In this document: positions 14,301-26,561 of the stretch, piece after piece
Position numbering within the stretch: position 1 is the first letter of the stretch
How the letters are laid out: every line of letters starts with the position of its first letter
NCBI RefSeq assembly: GCF_000327385.1
Contig: NW_008708400.1
Location: 297,707 to 361,706 of the forward strand
Length of the DNA: 64,000 nucleotides
DNA from: Lottia gigantea
Taxonomy: Eukaryota > Mollusca > Gastropoda > Lottiidae
Direction: 5' to 3'
The notes under the pieces: generated by a model
The model's input: the letters and a program-made list of their open reading frames with translations, nothing else
Databases searched by the model: none
What the model was told of the DNA's origin: nothing
Translations under genes and position numbers: made by a program

Positions 14301-17300
14301 TTTATATTGTGCACTTGTCTAATCATCATGCCTAATGATTTATGACAAGATAGATATTTTCAAAATTACAAGAGTTGTGCACTAATTTTGGCCGAAATGA
14401 TTTTAAAATATCTCAGTTTCATCTAGCACTGTATTTTGTTGTACAGCACCATTAGGAAATCATTATGCAATAACCTATAGTGAGAAATGTGCTGGTTGAT
14501 CTTTAACTTTATAGTGTTCAACTTAGCCTGCCAACCTACTTTCCCTAGGTAAAATGATCATCATTAAATATTGTTATTACAGGCCAAAACCATCCCCAAG
14601 ACATCCAAGAGATATTTTGCAGACATTTTCCTATGAGGACGGTTATATTGCATCAACGACCAATAGAAATTTAGTGTTAGGTGTCAATGAACTAGAGGGG
14701 CATGTCAGTGAAGTTTTATTGGTTAAGAGAATGCCTGATGACATCAATCAAAAATGGATCATGACACAACATGGGTATGTATGAAAATAAACCTCATCCA
14801 GTATTTGCAAGTACTTGTCAAACCTTGCTGATATATTGTGAAATATTGGTGAGCTTTTTCACAAACCAACAAGTTGATCTCAAATTTTAACAGAAATTAT
14901 TTGATTAAAGATGACTGCTTAAATACAAGTCCACCAGGGCCTTTGATTTTATTGTATTTGCCAGTCATGTCCGATATCAGCTTCAGAACATCTGGTAGTG
15001 ACACTGGTGAGTGATTATGAGTGAACCTGCCTGTGATTAAAACTGCTATATTATATTATTTTCAGTGAAATTCGATCCAAATTGAATCAGCAACTGGTAT
15101 TGACAGTGTCAATGCCTAACTTAGAAAATACAAAAGATGAACATCCCATGACATTTGTTGGTTGCCCGGTAACCCTACAGACTAGACGCACTAATCAGTT
15201 TGGTAAAGCACATCAACGTTGGTATTATGATGCTGAATCTGGTTTAATCAGAGCTTTTTATACTGAATTACCGGATAAAGGTGAGTACAAGTTACACATT
15301 TCCAAATACATTCTTCTTACATTTTGTAATATTAAACAGTGGAATCTTGTGTGTAATTGGATTTAAAAAGCATTTAGCTGTATAGATAGGTTTGTTAAAA
15401 TGTGTAGGTGATAAGTGTTTGACTAGCTGCGGCCATAGTCATTTAACTATTAAATGGTATATCAAAGGTGTTTCTGATCAAAGTTAAAAAAGTATGTATG
15501 AAGTCTACATTGCTGTAAGTGCTTGTTGAAGTTGCTTGGCAGTAAAAAAATTATATTCATCTGCTGAATCAGATTTTTAACATGATTTTATTATGATTAT
15601 TTCAGAAATAACAGCTGCTAACCAGGCTGATGTCTGTACGCATGCTATAGCTCAATCAGTTCAGATAGATCAACCAGTAAGTCATTTAAATATTTATAAA
15701 AAAAATATTATTTCAAGATAGCCATAAGACATGGTATAGGGTATTTTATCTATGCTTTAAGCAGATGGGAAGAAAATATTTTTGCAGATTAAGATTGAAA
15801 CATATACTTAGCTTCTAAGGGTTTAGTATACAATTGATTTTTTATTTGTAGGGTTATTCTGTAGAAATTCCATTGAGAAGTAATAATAACAACCAATCTA
15901 ATACAATGGAGATTAAAGTATGTATATCATGTGCTAGAGCTATGAGAGGAAGATATAAGATCACCAAGTTAAAACCTAATACACCATTCTCTTGTGCCAT
16001 GGGAACAGGTATGCTTTCTATTTACTTTACAGAGGTCTAGTGAACTTAGGAAGAGATAATACATTCAGATTTTCCACCAAGGTTTCCCTTTATTAGTGAT
16101 GCAGGTCAAAGGGGCCGAAAAAGAAAAGCATAAAATTGTTTGGATGAGACAATAAACCTATGCCCTGTGTGCTACAAGTTGTGGATGTTGGTAGATATCT
16201 TGGTAATTGGAATTCAAGGAAAGAGTAAGCTAATATTGATATCCTGGCAAAATACCCCTCATTGTACACTACATACCCAAACAGTAGCATGTTAAACTAT
16301 AATTCTTTCTTTCATTTGTTACTGTTCTGAACTCTTGAAATGATATATCAGTAAATTAAAACAATTAAGATCTGAACACATTTTTACTCCAAAATATGTG
16401 TTCTAATTTTTTTCATTCTTTTTTATGTTAAATTTTCCTTTTCAGCAAAAAAATTACGATTAAAACAGATTGGTAGTCTACGATTATTGAATGGTAAAGT
16501 TGATTTATCAACTCACGAAGCAGAGATAACTCTTAGTAAATGGCAAGAAAACCTTGCTGAGCTGCGAGAAGAAACAAACGCCTCAACAATAGCCAAACAT
16601 ATCAGTGGTGTTAAAAACATTAAGAACTGTAAGATCTTGGCATATAAAAATGGTGAAGGTAGACTACGACCTGGTGAAATTATCTGTGGTTCGAGTATTC
16701 AAGGGGTAGGTTACTCTCATTTCTGAGGTTTTGGTATATTATTTATAACTTCAAAGCAAGTTAATAATAAAATATGATCTTGTTGTCTGGAGCATCATGG
16801 AACCTTTTTTTTTTGTTAAATTTTACTTTTTCTGAACCCTGGATTCACATAATAATGCCTCTTTTAGTTATTAAACCAGTGTATGACAAGATTAAAGTTA
16901 AGCAATGCTGCCAGAAGATTGTATACAGAAGATGGTCAAGTCATGTTGGATATTGATGATCTGATAGAATATGCTGTGGAGAATTATAAGAATTCAGTGG
17001 TAGATAGGTTAGAGAAGATGTTGTCTGATAATGGAGAACCTAAAGGTAACAGGATGTGAAGTTCATAAAATATTTTATCAATGCAGATCTAGATGTTCCA
17101 TTATGTGTATTTTCTGTGATGATCTAGCTATCCATGTTCTTTTCTACGTCATTAAAACATTCAATTAATCAAATGCTCTGTTTGATGTATGGCTTACTAA
17201 CTGCATGTGATGACAACAGTGTTTTTGTTTCTGTTCTGCTTTAGTTGAGACATACTGAACTACTTTAAAGTGTAAGTTAGGGTTATTAGAAAAAACAGCT

Positions 17301-20300
17301 GAAATTATAAGGTTTTACATGAAGCCATTTTGATTCTTTTAGAAGCAGAGCCAGAATCTCGAAGTAACATGAATATGATTCAAGATAGAAACCCAATTGA
17401 GATGAATTCTCAACTACAACGTGCTATGGATCATATTGAACAGGATGAAGAAGATGAAAGAGGAGGAAGTTCTGAACGTGGTGGAGATGGTACAGAACAT
17501 CAAGAAAACAATATGGCCAACAATAGACAGGAAGTAGCAGACACACATAATTTGACAGATGCAGAAAATTTGGCTGAGAGACGAGAAGGTAAGAAATATT
17601 ATTAAAAAATATTTGTGCATAAATGAATTGACATGAGCTCATCTTTTCTATCGAATCCATCATCACGACATTTGATTCGAAAATGAGGTTGTCATTTTTA
17701 TAGTTTATAATTTTTTCCTCAGTTGATTCTAAAGAAGCTGAGAAGATTGCCAAAAGAAGAAATGAGTTACTGAATACCATCAAGTTACCGACATTAGATT
17801 GTATTTTACGCTATCCTATAGAAATATGGGTGTCCAGTGGAAAATCCTTTGTTCCTCCTGAAGGTAAGAAAAGGAATGAACATTATTGCTTCAACATTAT
17901 TCCATACTGTTATTTACAATAAAATGAATTGGATTTTTGCAGCTTTCTTGGTCTAATAAATACTGACAAAGCTATGTAGTGGTACTAATAGGGAGATGTA
18001 TAAAGGGAAGCTTGCTTTGGTTCTACTTTTTTGTGGATCTATAATGCACACAGCATGAACACACAGGCCTAAATTGTTTGTCCTAACAGAATGAACATGT
18101 CAGCCCATTTGACCTGAATCACCATCAAGAGAAACACAGATCAAAATATCTATTGTAGTCAGTTTTAAAAAGGTTTGCTAGTACATACTATAGCTTTCAA
18201 CGGCAAGGTTAATAGTTAAAGCTAATGTTTGTTTCAGTTGTGGAATCTAAGGAAACCAACAGAAAGAAGAGAAGAGCATTCAGAGCCCAAGTTTCTCTAG
18301 AATTAGATATAGAAAAACATGTTCTAAGACAGATGAAAGGTATGTTTATTTCATTTTTTTTATCTAAGCTCTTTCGAAACACTTGTTGTCAAAAATATAT
18401 GTAATCAAATAGCATAGCTACTTCCCATAATAGATTTCTAATAGACAAACTCAGTTGCAGAGGGGAATTAGGTGTTCCATAGGGTGGAGAACGCCTTGCC
18501 TTATCTGAACTATATGTATGACTACTTCAGGCAGAAGACTAGAGAGTCAGAAACCAGGAGAATATAAAACAACATTAGATAGTAAGAAACCTGTTGTTAA
18601 AGAAGGTAACTGGGAACAACCAACAGTAGAAGAAGCTATAAAACATAAGAATGTATCTAAATTAGAGGTATGAACATTTAATGATATTTTTGCTGTTATC
18701 AGAATTATAATTTGTTTCTTTGTGGTATGACAAAATCTAGAGTAGCTAATGTGACACTTAATATATATATTAATATTTTAAATACTATTTTTAAATAACT
18801 TCATACATTTGAATAGTGATTGAAGGTAAAGTGTGTAGTGTTTTGTTATTGAAAATCTTGAAAGAAACAACATTTTGTTACAAAAAATTTATTTTTTGGT
18901 TTATATTTAGGTTCACATGGTATCAGTCGAGTTATATTAAGTGAAAAAATCATGTTTCTACTCACTATGTTATAGAAGTTTTTTTGGTGTTTTTTTCGTG
19001 TGTGTCATAGTATGGATGAAATTTTTTTATTTTTAGAGTCATCTAAATGAAATACGTAATAATCAGAAGACTGGTAGTAATGCAACATTAAATGTAAGAA
19101 CAACAAGAAAACTATATCATCCTCCATCAACTGTAAGTAGATATTCCTCATTAACCCAGTTTCTTAGCACATTACATAGAAATAATCTTCTTCACTCTAA
19201 ATTTCTATTATGGGACACTGCATGGTGTTGCTTATCTTCAAGTAATATCAGTAGCAGAAAAGTAATAAGGTTAACTTTTCTCAAGGAGCCATGTGAAAAA
19301 TTCAAACAATGATTATTGCAGATTCGTGTTATGGTATATCCTAATGGTGAAAGTTCAGAAAGAGCTGTTTATATCAATGCTGAAAACCTAGAACAGATCT
19401 TAGAAAATGCTACCTTGAAACTTAATTTGTGGAAGAAAGCTAAACTTATCTTCAATGAAGAAGGAAAACAGGTAAAATTACATAAAGATCAAATTTATGT
19501 TAAAACGGTATTGTGTAACTTTTACTATTTGGTAATGCTTGTATATTATAGATATATTTACAGATTAAAGATTTTAGTGATATCAGTAGAGATGAGTTAT
19601 TGTGTATATCAACTAGTAATAATTATATATTATAAATTATATTTACAGATTAAAGATTTTAGTGATATCAGTAGAGATGAGTTACTGTGTATATCAACTA
19701 GTAATAATTATATATTATAAATTATATTTACATATTAAAGATTTTAGTGATATCAGTAGAGATGAGTTATTGTCTGTATCAACTAGTAATAATTATATAT
19801 TATAAATTATATTTACAGATTAAAGATTTTAGTGATATCAGTAGAGATGAGTTATTGTGTATATCAACTAGTAATAATTATATATTATATATTATATTTA
19901 CAGATTAAAGATTTTAGTGATATCAGTAGAGATGAGTTATTGTCTGTATCAACTAGTAATAATTATATATTATATATTATATTTACAGATTAAAGATTTT
20001 AGTGATATCAGTAGAGATGAGTTACTGTGTATATCAACTAGTAATAATTATATATTATAAATTATATTTACAGATTAAAGATTTTAGTGATATCAGTAGA
20101 GATGAGTTATTGTCTATATCAACTAGTAATAATTATATATTATAAATTATATTTACAGATTAAAGATTTTAGTGATATCAGTAGAGATGAGTTACTGTGT
20201 ATATCAACTAGTAATAATTATATATTATAAATTATATTTACAGATTAAAGATTTTAGTGATATCAGTAGAGATGAGTTATTGTGTATTTCAACTGGTAAT

Positions 20301-20798
20301 AATTATAAACCACCTAAAACATTAACACAAGATATAGAAGTGAAAGCTAATTGGGGTCGTGCTAGAAAACAATACGGTCCCCAAGCTACAGATCTCAGAG
20401 TTTATCCTAATAAGAATGAACGAGTTGATGTAAGTAGCATCAGAACATAGAACTGAAATTGGTCATAGGTTAAACAAAAAGTTTACATACAACAGCATTT
20501 TGAATACTCAAGATTTGGTAGTCACTTTTGATATCCACTTTGACTAGCAGATTAGCATTCATTTAAGTGTTATCAATCAGGGGCTCACCGATGTAAAATA
20601 TAGAAACAATGAAATACTAATAGAGCATCTGAATGCAATTTTGAGGAGAGCATTTTATGATTTAGTTCATTAGAACAGTAGCTTGAAGCCTTTTTTATTT
20701 TGTAGGTCGATCCATTTGGTCCACCAGAATTAGCACTACCAGCAACTATAGGAGAAGAATCTGATGAGAAGCCAAAACGAAAGAAAAAATTAAATTAA
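2327..20798 (+). CDS. DCDC1: Doublecortin domain-containing protein 1 (DCDC1-like), 39 coding exons
   Basis: The exons join in consistent phase to 1871 codons (human DCDC1 is about 1780). Coding exons: 2327-2487, 2951-3196, 3400-3568, 4005-4167, 4507-4612, 4992-5091, 5448-5541, 5946-6112, 6313-6399, 6688-6777, 6907-6993, 7287-7388, 7735-7909, 8107-8215, 9015-9156, 9531-9623, 9909-10094, 10681-10832, 11435-11558, 11676-11748, 12191-12276, 12461-12556, 12763-13009, 13397-13580, 13793-13945, 14583-14774, 15066-15280, 15606-15676, 15852-16008, 16446-16705, 16868-17045, 17343-17588, 17723-17863, 18238-18339, 18531-18667, 19037-19132, 19322-19471, 20244-20429, 20706-20798. Doublecortin (microtubule-binding) folds, each with a [KR]-x-NG-type first strand, lie near residues 168-245, 287-372, 486-580, 877-985, 1395-1475 and 1720-1810. 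A charged helical or coiled-coil stretch lies at 380-465. Ricin-like beta-trefoil regions with QxW motifs lie at about 620-860 (QIW, QIW, GQW) and 1140-1285 (QKW, QRW). The protein ends in a basic tail (KRKKK). The family acts on microtubules, the midbody and probably cilia. No stop or frame break was found. One acceptor is embedded in an odd repeat (19561-20243). The start is the first ATG after the acceptor at 2307, with a second Met two codons on. Confidence 0.93.
3672..3959 (-). mobile_element. TTAA-flanked MITE, family 1 (3'-truncated), DCDC1 intron
   Basis: It begins agggacag directly after a TTAA at 3668-3671 and matches, in opposite orientation, the full element at 36831-37172. The matching end breaks off after a ctctaatcaacc match, so the second inverted terminus is missing. 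It lies in the intron between the coding exons ending at 3568 and starting at 4005. Confidence 0.75.
5165..5297. mobile_element. Short inverted-repeat element (gacgtctgtggtt termini)
   Basis: The left arm gacgtctgtggttactgcaa and right arm ttgcaagaaccacagacgtc form a near-perfect inverted pair about 90 bases apart, inside a DCDC1 intron. A related copy is at 11056-11215 and degraded relatives are at 41110-41245 and 51160-51255. There is no coding capacity; it is a non-autonomous DNA element. Confidence 0.75.
8227..8878. mobile_element. Inverted-repeat element of about 650 bp (taaccta..ttcgtgga termini)
   Basis: The intron from 8216 to 9014 holds a left terminus reading taacctaatttcgtgg and a right terminus reading ccacgaaaataggtta, with further internal repeats of the same words near 8805-8820. 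No transposase frame is visible. It is read as a non-autonomous DNA element. Confidence 0.55.
11056..11215. mobile_element. Second copy of gacgt-type inverted-repeat element
   Basis: This lies in a DCDC1 intron. The left part (cagacgtttgtggtttt) and right part (ttgcaggaaccatagacag) correspond to the termini of the 5165-5297 element, with an actaagtg / cacttagt inner pair. It is more diverged than that copy. Confidence 0.65.
19561..20243 (+). repeat. Eight 85-bp tandem copies of acceptor plus exon start, DCDC1 intron
   Basis: The units begin at 19561, 19646, 19731, 19816, 19901, 19986, 20071 and 20156. The ninth start, 20241, is the genuine acceptor of the 20244 exon. Each unit holds an intron end (attatatttacag) and the first roughly 70 bases of the exon. 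The third unit has cat in place of cag. Inside each unit the exon frame runs into a stop in the AT-rich part or in the following unit. Units are nearly identical, so expansion is recent or homogenised. Because 85 is not a multiple of three, unit number would shift the frame if units were retained. Confidence 0.95.
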
Positions 20799-21258
20799 TA
20801 ATAATTGGATATCAGTGCTTTAATCATTCAAATTAGGTTGTTTAGGGTAGACCATTATTTATTTATGTTATAAACAAATTTTAATGAACCTCGATCTTCT
20901 TTATGCAAATTTTATATTTATTCTTTGTCTTTTAATATTCTGTATTTTAGGAAGTCTGCTATGCACTTTCTTTTGCCCCAAAATGATCGGAAATGAGTTG
21001 AAATTTGAGTTTATTATTATAATTATAAAGCTTATATATTTCAGTGTCACCTTTCTTATTCTCTAGTGGCAAAAATAGGGTAGTACAAAAAAACTGTCTC
21101 ATAGACGTAATATTAACTATTTATATGTAGATGTAATTAATTCATAGTTCTTTACATAATATTAATTGAGGTTACAATGTCATAAATGCCTTGAATTATA
21201 ATTTTTGTTATGAATTCATGCAAAATGAGGAACAGAATATAATATACTCTTAAATAAA
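20799..21258 (+). other. DCDC1 3' untranslated region with poly(A) signal
   Basis: After the taa stop at 20796-20798 the sequence is AT-rich with no gene. The first good aataaa is at 21253-21258, followed by AT-rich DNA. The true cleavage site is inferred. Confidence 0.55.
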
Positions 21259-22492
21259 GTGAAATAAACTTTTGATTAAGCAATTTATTACATATATTAT
21301 AGTTGATGTCCATTTCATATTATAATGATTATTTTAGAAATGATTAATGAATTATAAAGTAAGTTAGTCAACACATTTAATTTATTAATTTATTTACATT
21401 TTAAATAATTATTTGCACTTGTTAAAATTATAATAGCACTTACAGATCTTTTAATGTAAAAAATTTTCATTGCAAAATCTCAAATTTTGTCTTTATGTTA
21501 GATGGATGCTTGATTCTGAAATTGCAGATTATTTTTGAACAAAATCAAGATAAGTACTGAATGTTTATGAGCATAGATTTTTTTCTTTGCTTTTTATAGA
21601 AATACAATGATCGTATCTATATTGACCACTCAATGTTGTGTCCGTCCAAAAATAAGCCTTTTTGTGATCTTTATATTGTGATTGTCATGTTGTGATCTTC
21701 ATCCTTTAATCTTAATTTTGCCAGATGTTTACATTATGATTTTTTTTATTGAGATCATAAATTCGTGATCTTTATATTGTGATAAATATTTTTTATTGTA
21801 TTTACTTTAATCTTTGACATTTTTCACCAATTTACAACTAGCCTATCTTTACCAATTTAATTGTTATCAAATATTTATGTAATTTATTCATCACATTGAT
21901 ATTGTGATCTAAAAATATAATTTTATAAATTAAATTATTTTTGATTCCAACAAACTCTCCCCCCACCCCATATCTTTCTTTCCTTCAAAAACTTTTTTGG
22001 TCTTTATGATAGTGAGAAACAATCGATTAATTGAAGTGGTAGATGCTACGTGGTCATCATGATTGATAGGATGGACTTTCTTCACCACACACAAGAACTG
22101 TATTCTGTTTTTCACTGCCAGCTTGGTAATGTCCCCCCTTGGATGGCGCTCGATTGATAAGTTCCGACAGATTCTAGGCGTCAATCGAACGGGTACGGAA
22201 CCAGATGTGTCACATTCAAAATTTACCCGTCTAGTCCTTTCTCCACATCCGCAACTAATATATGGGATGTTTCCAAAGGACTGAATTCAATGACACTTTG
22301 GACACAAAATTAAAAAGTTCGGTTAAAAATGCAGGTATTGTCGAATTAAAATACATTGCCAAAAATCAAATGAAACAGTCCAATTTTTCAATATTGGTTT
22401 TCCGTTTGGTGATAATTGTGGATTAAAGAGGATGGCAGTTGGCAATGGAACGCATCGGGTGCAATATATATTACAAAACTCATTACTTAAAA
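21259..22492. other. Intergenic DNA between two convergent genes
   Basis: It contains a degenerate run of tgtgatctttatattgtgat words (about 21660-21910) and AT-rich sequence. Opposed short reading frames at 21930-22284 show no recognisable domain. No gene is supported. Confidence 0.5.
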
Positions 22493-22498
22493 TTTATT
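22493..22498 (-). promoter_or_regulatory. Poly(A) signal of hydrolase copy 1
   Basis: aataaa on the minus strand, 33 bases after the stop codon. Confidence 0.5.
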
Positions 22499-22530
22499 TA
22501 AAGACGCTAGCAAACAAATGTGACTTATAC

Positions 22531-25500
22531 TTATCCAAAGAGCCAACCCTTACTATGTGCCTTTTTCCTGAGAGAGTCTACATATATCCATTCCATGGCT
22601 CTGTAAGGGGACAACAATTTACAGTAGTGCATACCAGCAAATGCTGCAGGAAAGGCATCTACTTTACTAACGAGTGCAGTTGATTGAAAAGTTACATCTG
22701 ATGTAGTCTCTTTCCATGATGCACTAGAAAGAACCCATTGTATACCAGTAGAGAAGACTTGATCTTTAGCAAACTTCATTGCTCGTGCTTTTCTGTCTTG
22801 AAATCTCTTAACGGCTAGTTTTGATGAATTTCTCAAAGCAAGAGACCAAGCTGCCTGAAATTTTAATAGTAATGTATGTTGAAAAGCACGGAATGTATCT
22901 TCTTGTAAACATAACAATATATAGCAACCGAATACAAAACTCTTTCTGGGCACTGCCTATAGAATTCATAACCTATGATCCTAATGATTGATAATACAGC
23001 TCGTTTGCACAAATCTATTCTATTTCTATTCAAGACCCCCATGTTTGCTTAATTGAGCAGCTTGTGTTGGAAAGCCATTTTAAGCGATTTTCGAAAGTGA
23101 CGTTTTAACCGTTTCGGGGTATAACATGACTAAAGAGATCCGATTTGTGGATTTGTGCAAATTCTATGAGTGTCCCTTATACACAAAGGGAATGAAAACC
23201 CCCTCAGTTCCCGATCCAGTGCACTTATAACCACTACTGTGAAGCGAGAAAGGAAAGAACATACCTTGTTGATATCCAGACATGTTACATTGGCAGAAGA
23301 AGGTGGTTTATATCCTTTAGGTAATGCCTTATATACGGCGGCTTTACTTTTTAATTTAGCATCTAATGAGTCTGGTGCGCTCATAACTGTTGATACATCC
23401 ATCAGATTGTTGGCGTATGATAGGTGAGCATGAGTGTTAATGGACTCGTAAGAAGAAGCTGTTTTCACTTCTGGTTTGGATTCGACAAAAGGTAATTGAG
23501 ATGCTTCCTTATTGGTTACCTGAAAGATTCTATCATGAAAATGATCCAGAATCTAAACTGTTAATGTTGGAGGATTTGGCAATCAATAACTAGAAAAATT
23601 ATATATATTCCGTTGTTTTGAAAGATTACATATACAGCAGCATCAAGAACTGTCAAATCCCCCGCGGAAATCAGATCACCCCTTGCAAAACCCTTACCTT
23701 GAGTACTGATTTATCAAGACCAGAGATTAGATACTGAGCTGAAATAGTCCAGTTTGATGAACCTTGAGGATTAACATCATTTCTTTTCATATCCAATAGT
23801 GGCTGAAATAGAAAAAAAATTTTCAATAAGAGAGGATTTAAAAATGATCCATGAGTAAGTAGATATGCTGCAACAGTGGACCACCCCCTAAAATATAAAC
23901 CAGATGATGTGAAGCAATAAAAGTTGCCATCAAGTGATGCCATGTGTAATGCTAGACAAAAAGCATTTAAATGCGTATTTCTTTAATTTACAAGAAGGTT
24001 TGGATCCTCTTCCAAAAGTGTAGACGATGTCGAAGATACATGTCGTAGGAGCCTTCAAGAGCATGTTATTGTCCTCGGAAGAGTCGAAGGCATAAAATAT
24101 CCCTCAAGATTCTTTGCCGACTGCATGCCTTTGTCTTCATCATTGGCTCAGTGGGCAGTGGGAGGCAAAACTCCAGTTCAGAAGCTTAGACAAAGGAAAA
24201 TAATATACATACTTTCAAGAAATCATCAGTTCTAGCGTAAGCTTGATCTAATCTTGACTTGGCAGAAGTCAATGCTGAACCAGGGGTTCCAACAGATGTC
24301 ACCATAAAATCAGCAGTATTTTTAGATATCAGGAGAAAAGCTGCAGTGGCACTAATCTCTGATGCCAAATCATAGTTCAGTACGTTTGATGGCATGGTTC
24401 CTGATGCAAATTGACCATGATTAACTCCGGTCATAATGATAACTGGTGTTCTATATTTGGCATCATTTCTTTTAGCAACATCGCCTTTAAGTTCTCTGAA
24501 GATAAAGCAATAACACATTTACGACTGATCCTTTGAGCCCTGGTCATACACGCCAAGTCCTTGTATCACGTCTGTAGTCCAAGTCTTTTAATACGTCAAT
24601 CCTCAGACCATAGATCAACCAGGTCAAGTTCTTATCAAACACGCCTAGGAGCATGAGTGATGCACTTCAAGTCTTTGGAGCATAGAATATACACATCAAG
24701 TCCCAGTCAGAGCATAGGTCAAACTCATAGAGTCCTCGGAGCATGGACCATGCACACCAAGTTCTAGGAGCATTGGATGTATTTTCTGTGTAGTTCGGAT
24801 AGCTCATACACGCCATGTCCTTTGGATATAGGATTGAGATGTTGATGGATGACAAGTTCTCTTTATATACCTACTCAAAAGTGTCTGCAATTCTGGTACA
24901 TCTTGTTAAACCATCTAGATCACCAGATACAGTTAAAACTGGAACTGGATAATCAGCTAGTTTATTACCTTTGGTCAGATAGGACGCAAATAAAATGATA
25001 CCCTTTACTAATTTACTGTTACTTTTTCCATAGTTACCAACAAATACACCTGGAATAGATAGTCATATACAATCTTTAGCTGCACAATTTTGAACATCAT
25101 TTTATAGAACGGGAAACCAATTTGGTTTGGCTTGAGATGTATTTGCTTACAACTGCAATAACTCACCTTTTGTACCAATCTGAGTATTAAACAGTCAACA
25201 AATAGCATGGTCTTCCTCGGCGACTTCGTATTCGCCATTGAATGTTTCCTTGTGTTAATGCGAGCTAGTTCCGTATGTCCGAACTGAAAACTGGAAGCTA
25301 GCGACTACCACAGATCATTTTCATTTTTAATCCTAGGAACTGAACTTCCTCCTCAGGCATTGCAATAGTGGGAACTAAAATAACAAGAATCGGACTTACC
25401 TCCTAAACTGTGACCAGCTACAAACACATTATTTGTTTTCATTCCTGCTGCCTTTATTTTGGACACAGCCTGGGATATGGCACCGTTCAACTGTAGAGGA

Positions 25501-25993
25501 TTAGGAAGGTTCAATGGGAAATCTTCCAATAAAGCGACCCATAATTTTAAATCAGATGTTTCTTGGATGTGTTTTGCTGGAGAAAAGGACAATTACACGT
25601 ATTTCAGTTATCTTGTTTGATTCTTAAAGAAAGATTTTGGAAATTAAAAACATCTTCAGGGTTTTAGACTTTAGGTTACCAGAAATATCTTTTTGCTCTA
25701 ATTTTTTTTATTCTAACCGTGTACCGAAAAGGCCATGCTGAGCTCATCTTAATTTCTAAATGTTCCGATGTAGGGTACATGTTACTTAATAATCCCAGTT
25801 ACTGTCCGTATAACCCAGTCTTGAATAAAAACATACCTAATGGTCTGTAGGCTCCACCTTTAATATCTGCACCAGGAACAATAATTAAAGCAGCATCAAC
25901 TCCAGAAGTTTTTAATGGTGAGAGAATTTCAGATGTCACGCCCAATACTGTAGTAACACATCCTAACAGTAGTGTTACCTTTAAAATACCCAT
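22531..25993 (-). CDS. Secreted alpha/beta-hydrolase, copy 1 (seven exons)
   Basis: Minus-strand exons in transcript order: 25837-25993, 25400-25576, 24875-25049, 24213-24495, 23698-23802, 23265-23519, 22531-22854. Phases agree and give 491 residues. An N-terminal signal peptide is evident (MGILKVTLLLGCVTTVLG). The alpha/beta-hydrolase core shows an oxyanion-region IIVPGAD, the nucleophile elbow GHSLGG with Ser109, a probable acid in GDLDG (Asp155 or Asp157) and His196 in NHGQF, so the triad looks complete. About 270 further residues follow, which I do not recognise. Ser-hydrolase activity on an ester or lipid is inferred; the substrate is unknown. A tandem paralogue lies upstream at 26562-30852. 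A minus-strand aataaa at 22498-22493 can end the transcript. Confidence 0.9.
24530..24860. repeat. Degenerate intronic repeats, hydrolase copy 1
   Basis: Words such as ggagcatagaccatacacgc and ccaagtccttg recur about every 45 bases in the intron between the exons ending at 24875 and starting at 24495. It is absent from the equivalent intron of copy 2, so it arose after the duplication. Confidence 0.6.
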
Positions 25994-26524
25994 GGTGCTA
26001 GCTCGACTATCAACACCAGAATGACGTTTGAACTTTATCAGTCATATAGCGTATTTGCAAAGTCATTTGGAAATTATCTCAAAGATTTTCTAAAGATAAA
26101 CTAAAATAGGTTAAATGTCTCTCGTACCTAACCGTAAGAAGTTTTCAGATATTCCAGTACAAATTATCTGAAGATAAGATCTGGGATGATTAAAGTTTAT
26201 CTAAAAATATTTATTACGTAATATTAAATTCCTGATACAAGCAGAACTCCGATGCTGCTGAAAACTATCTTTTGTATGGTTGATACTCAGTTCATCTGCT
26301 ATGGTTCTTCTTCTTCTTCGCCATTTTCGCTATTTGAGTTTCAGCATTACATTATGGGACCTTGGATCTGGGTTTCAGTAAGTCGCAAGTATACGGTTTA
26401 TGCAGGGTTAGAGGAGTAGGAACGTTTTATAATCGTTCAAGGAACAAAAGAGTCTTCGACGATAATGCTTCTTTCGGAGAAGCAAAGATTTTTACTAACG
26501 CAACATGGAATATTAGTATATAAA
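25994..26524. other. Spacer between the two hydrolase genes
   Basis: The first 36 bases upstream of the ATG of copy 1 closely match those upstream of copy 2 (gtgctagctcgactatcaa), so the duplication includes the 5' leader. Beyond that it is AT-rich with a short ttcttcttctt run near 26308. No gene is seen. Confidence 0.6.
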
Positions 26525-26530
26525 TTTATT
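26525..26530 (-). promoter_or_regulatory. Poly(A) signal of hydrolase copy 2
   Basis: aataaa on the minus strand, 32 bases after the stop, at nearly the same distance as in copy 1. Confidence 0.5.
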
Positions 26531-26561
26531 CATGGAAGATAGCAAACATTAATTTGTACAC

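Noticed and set aside
17414-17783. Minus-strand open frames over DCDC1 exons
   Set aside because: They are the reverse of confirmed plus-strand exons and have no splice or domain support.
19561-20243. CRISPR-like array of regular repeats
   Set aside because: Units are directly adjacent with no distinct spacers, lie in a eukaryotic intron, and each is a copy of the exon boundary.
21930-22284. Opposed open frames between DCDC1 and the hydrolase
   Set aside because: No recognisable domain, no splice sites in phase and a slightly GC-richer patch is enough to explain them.
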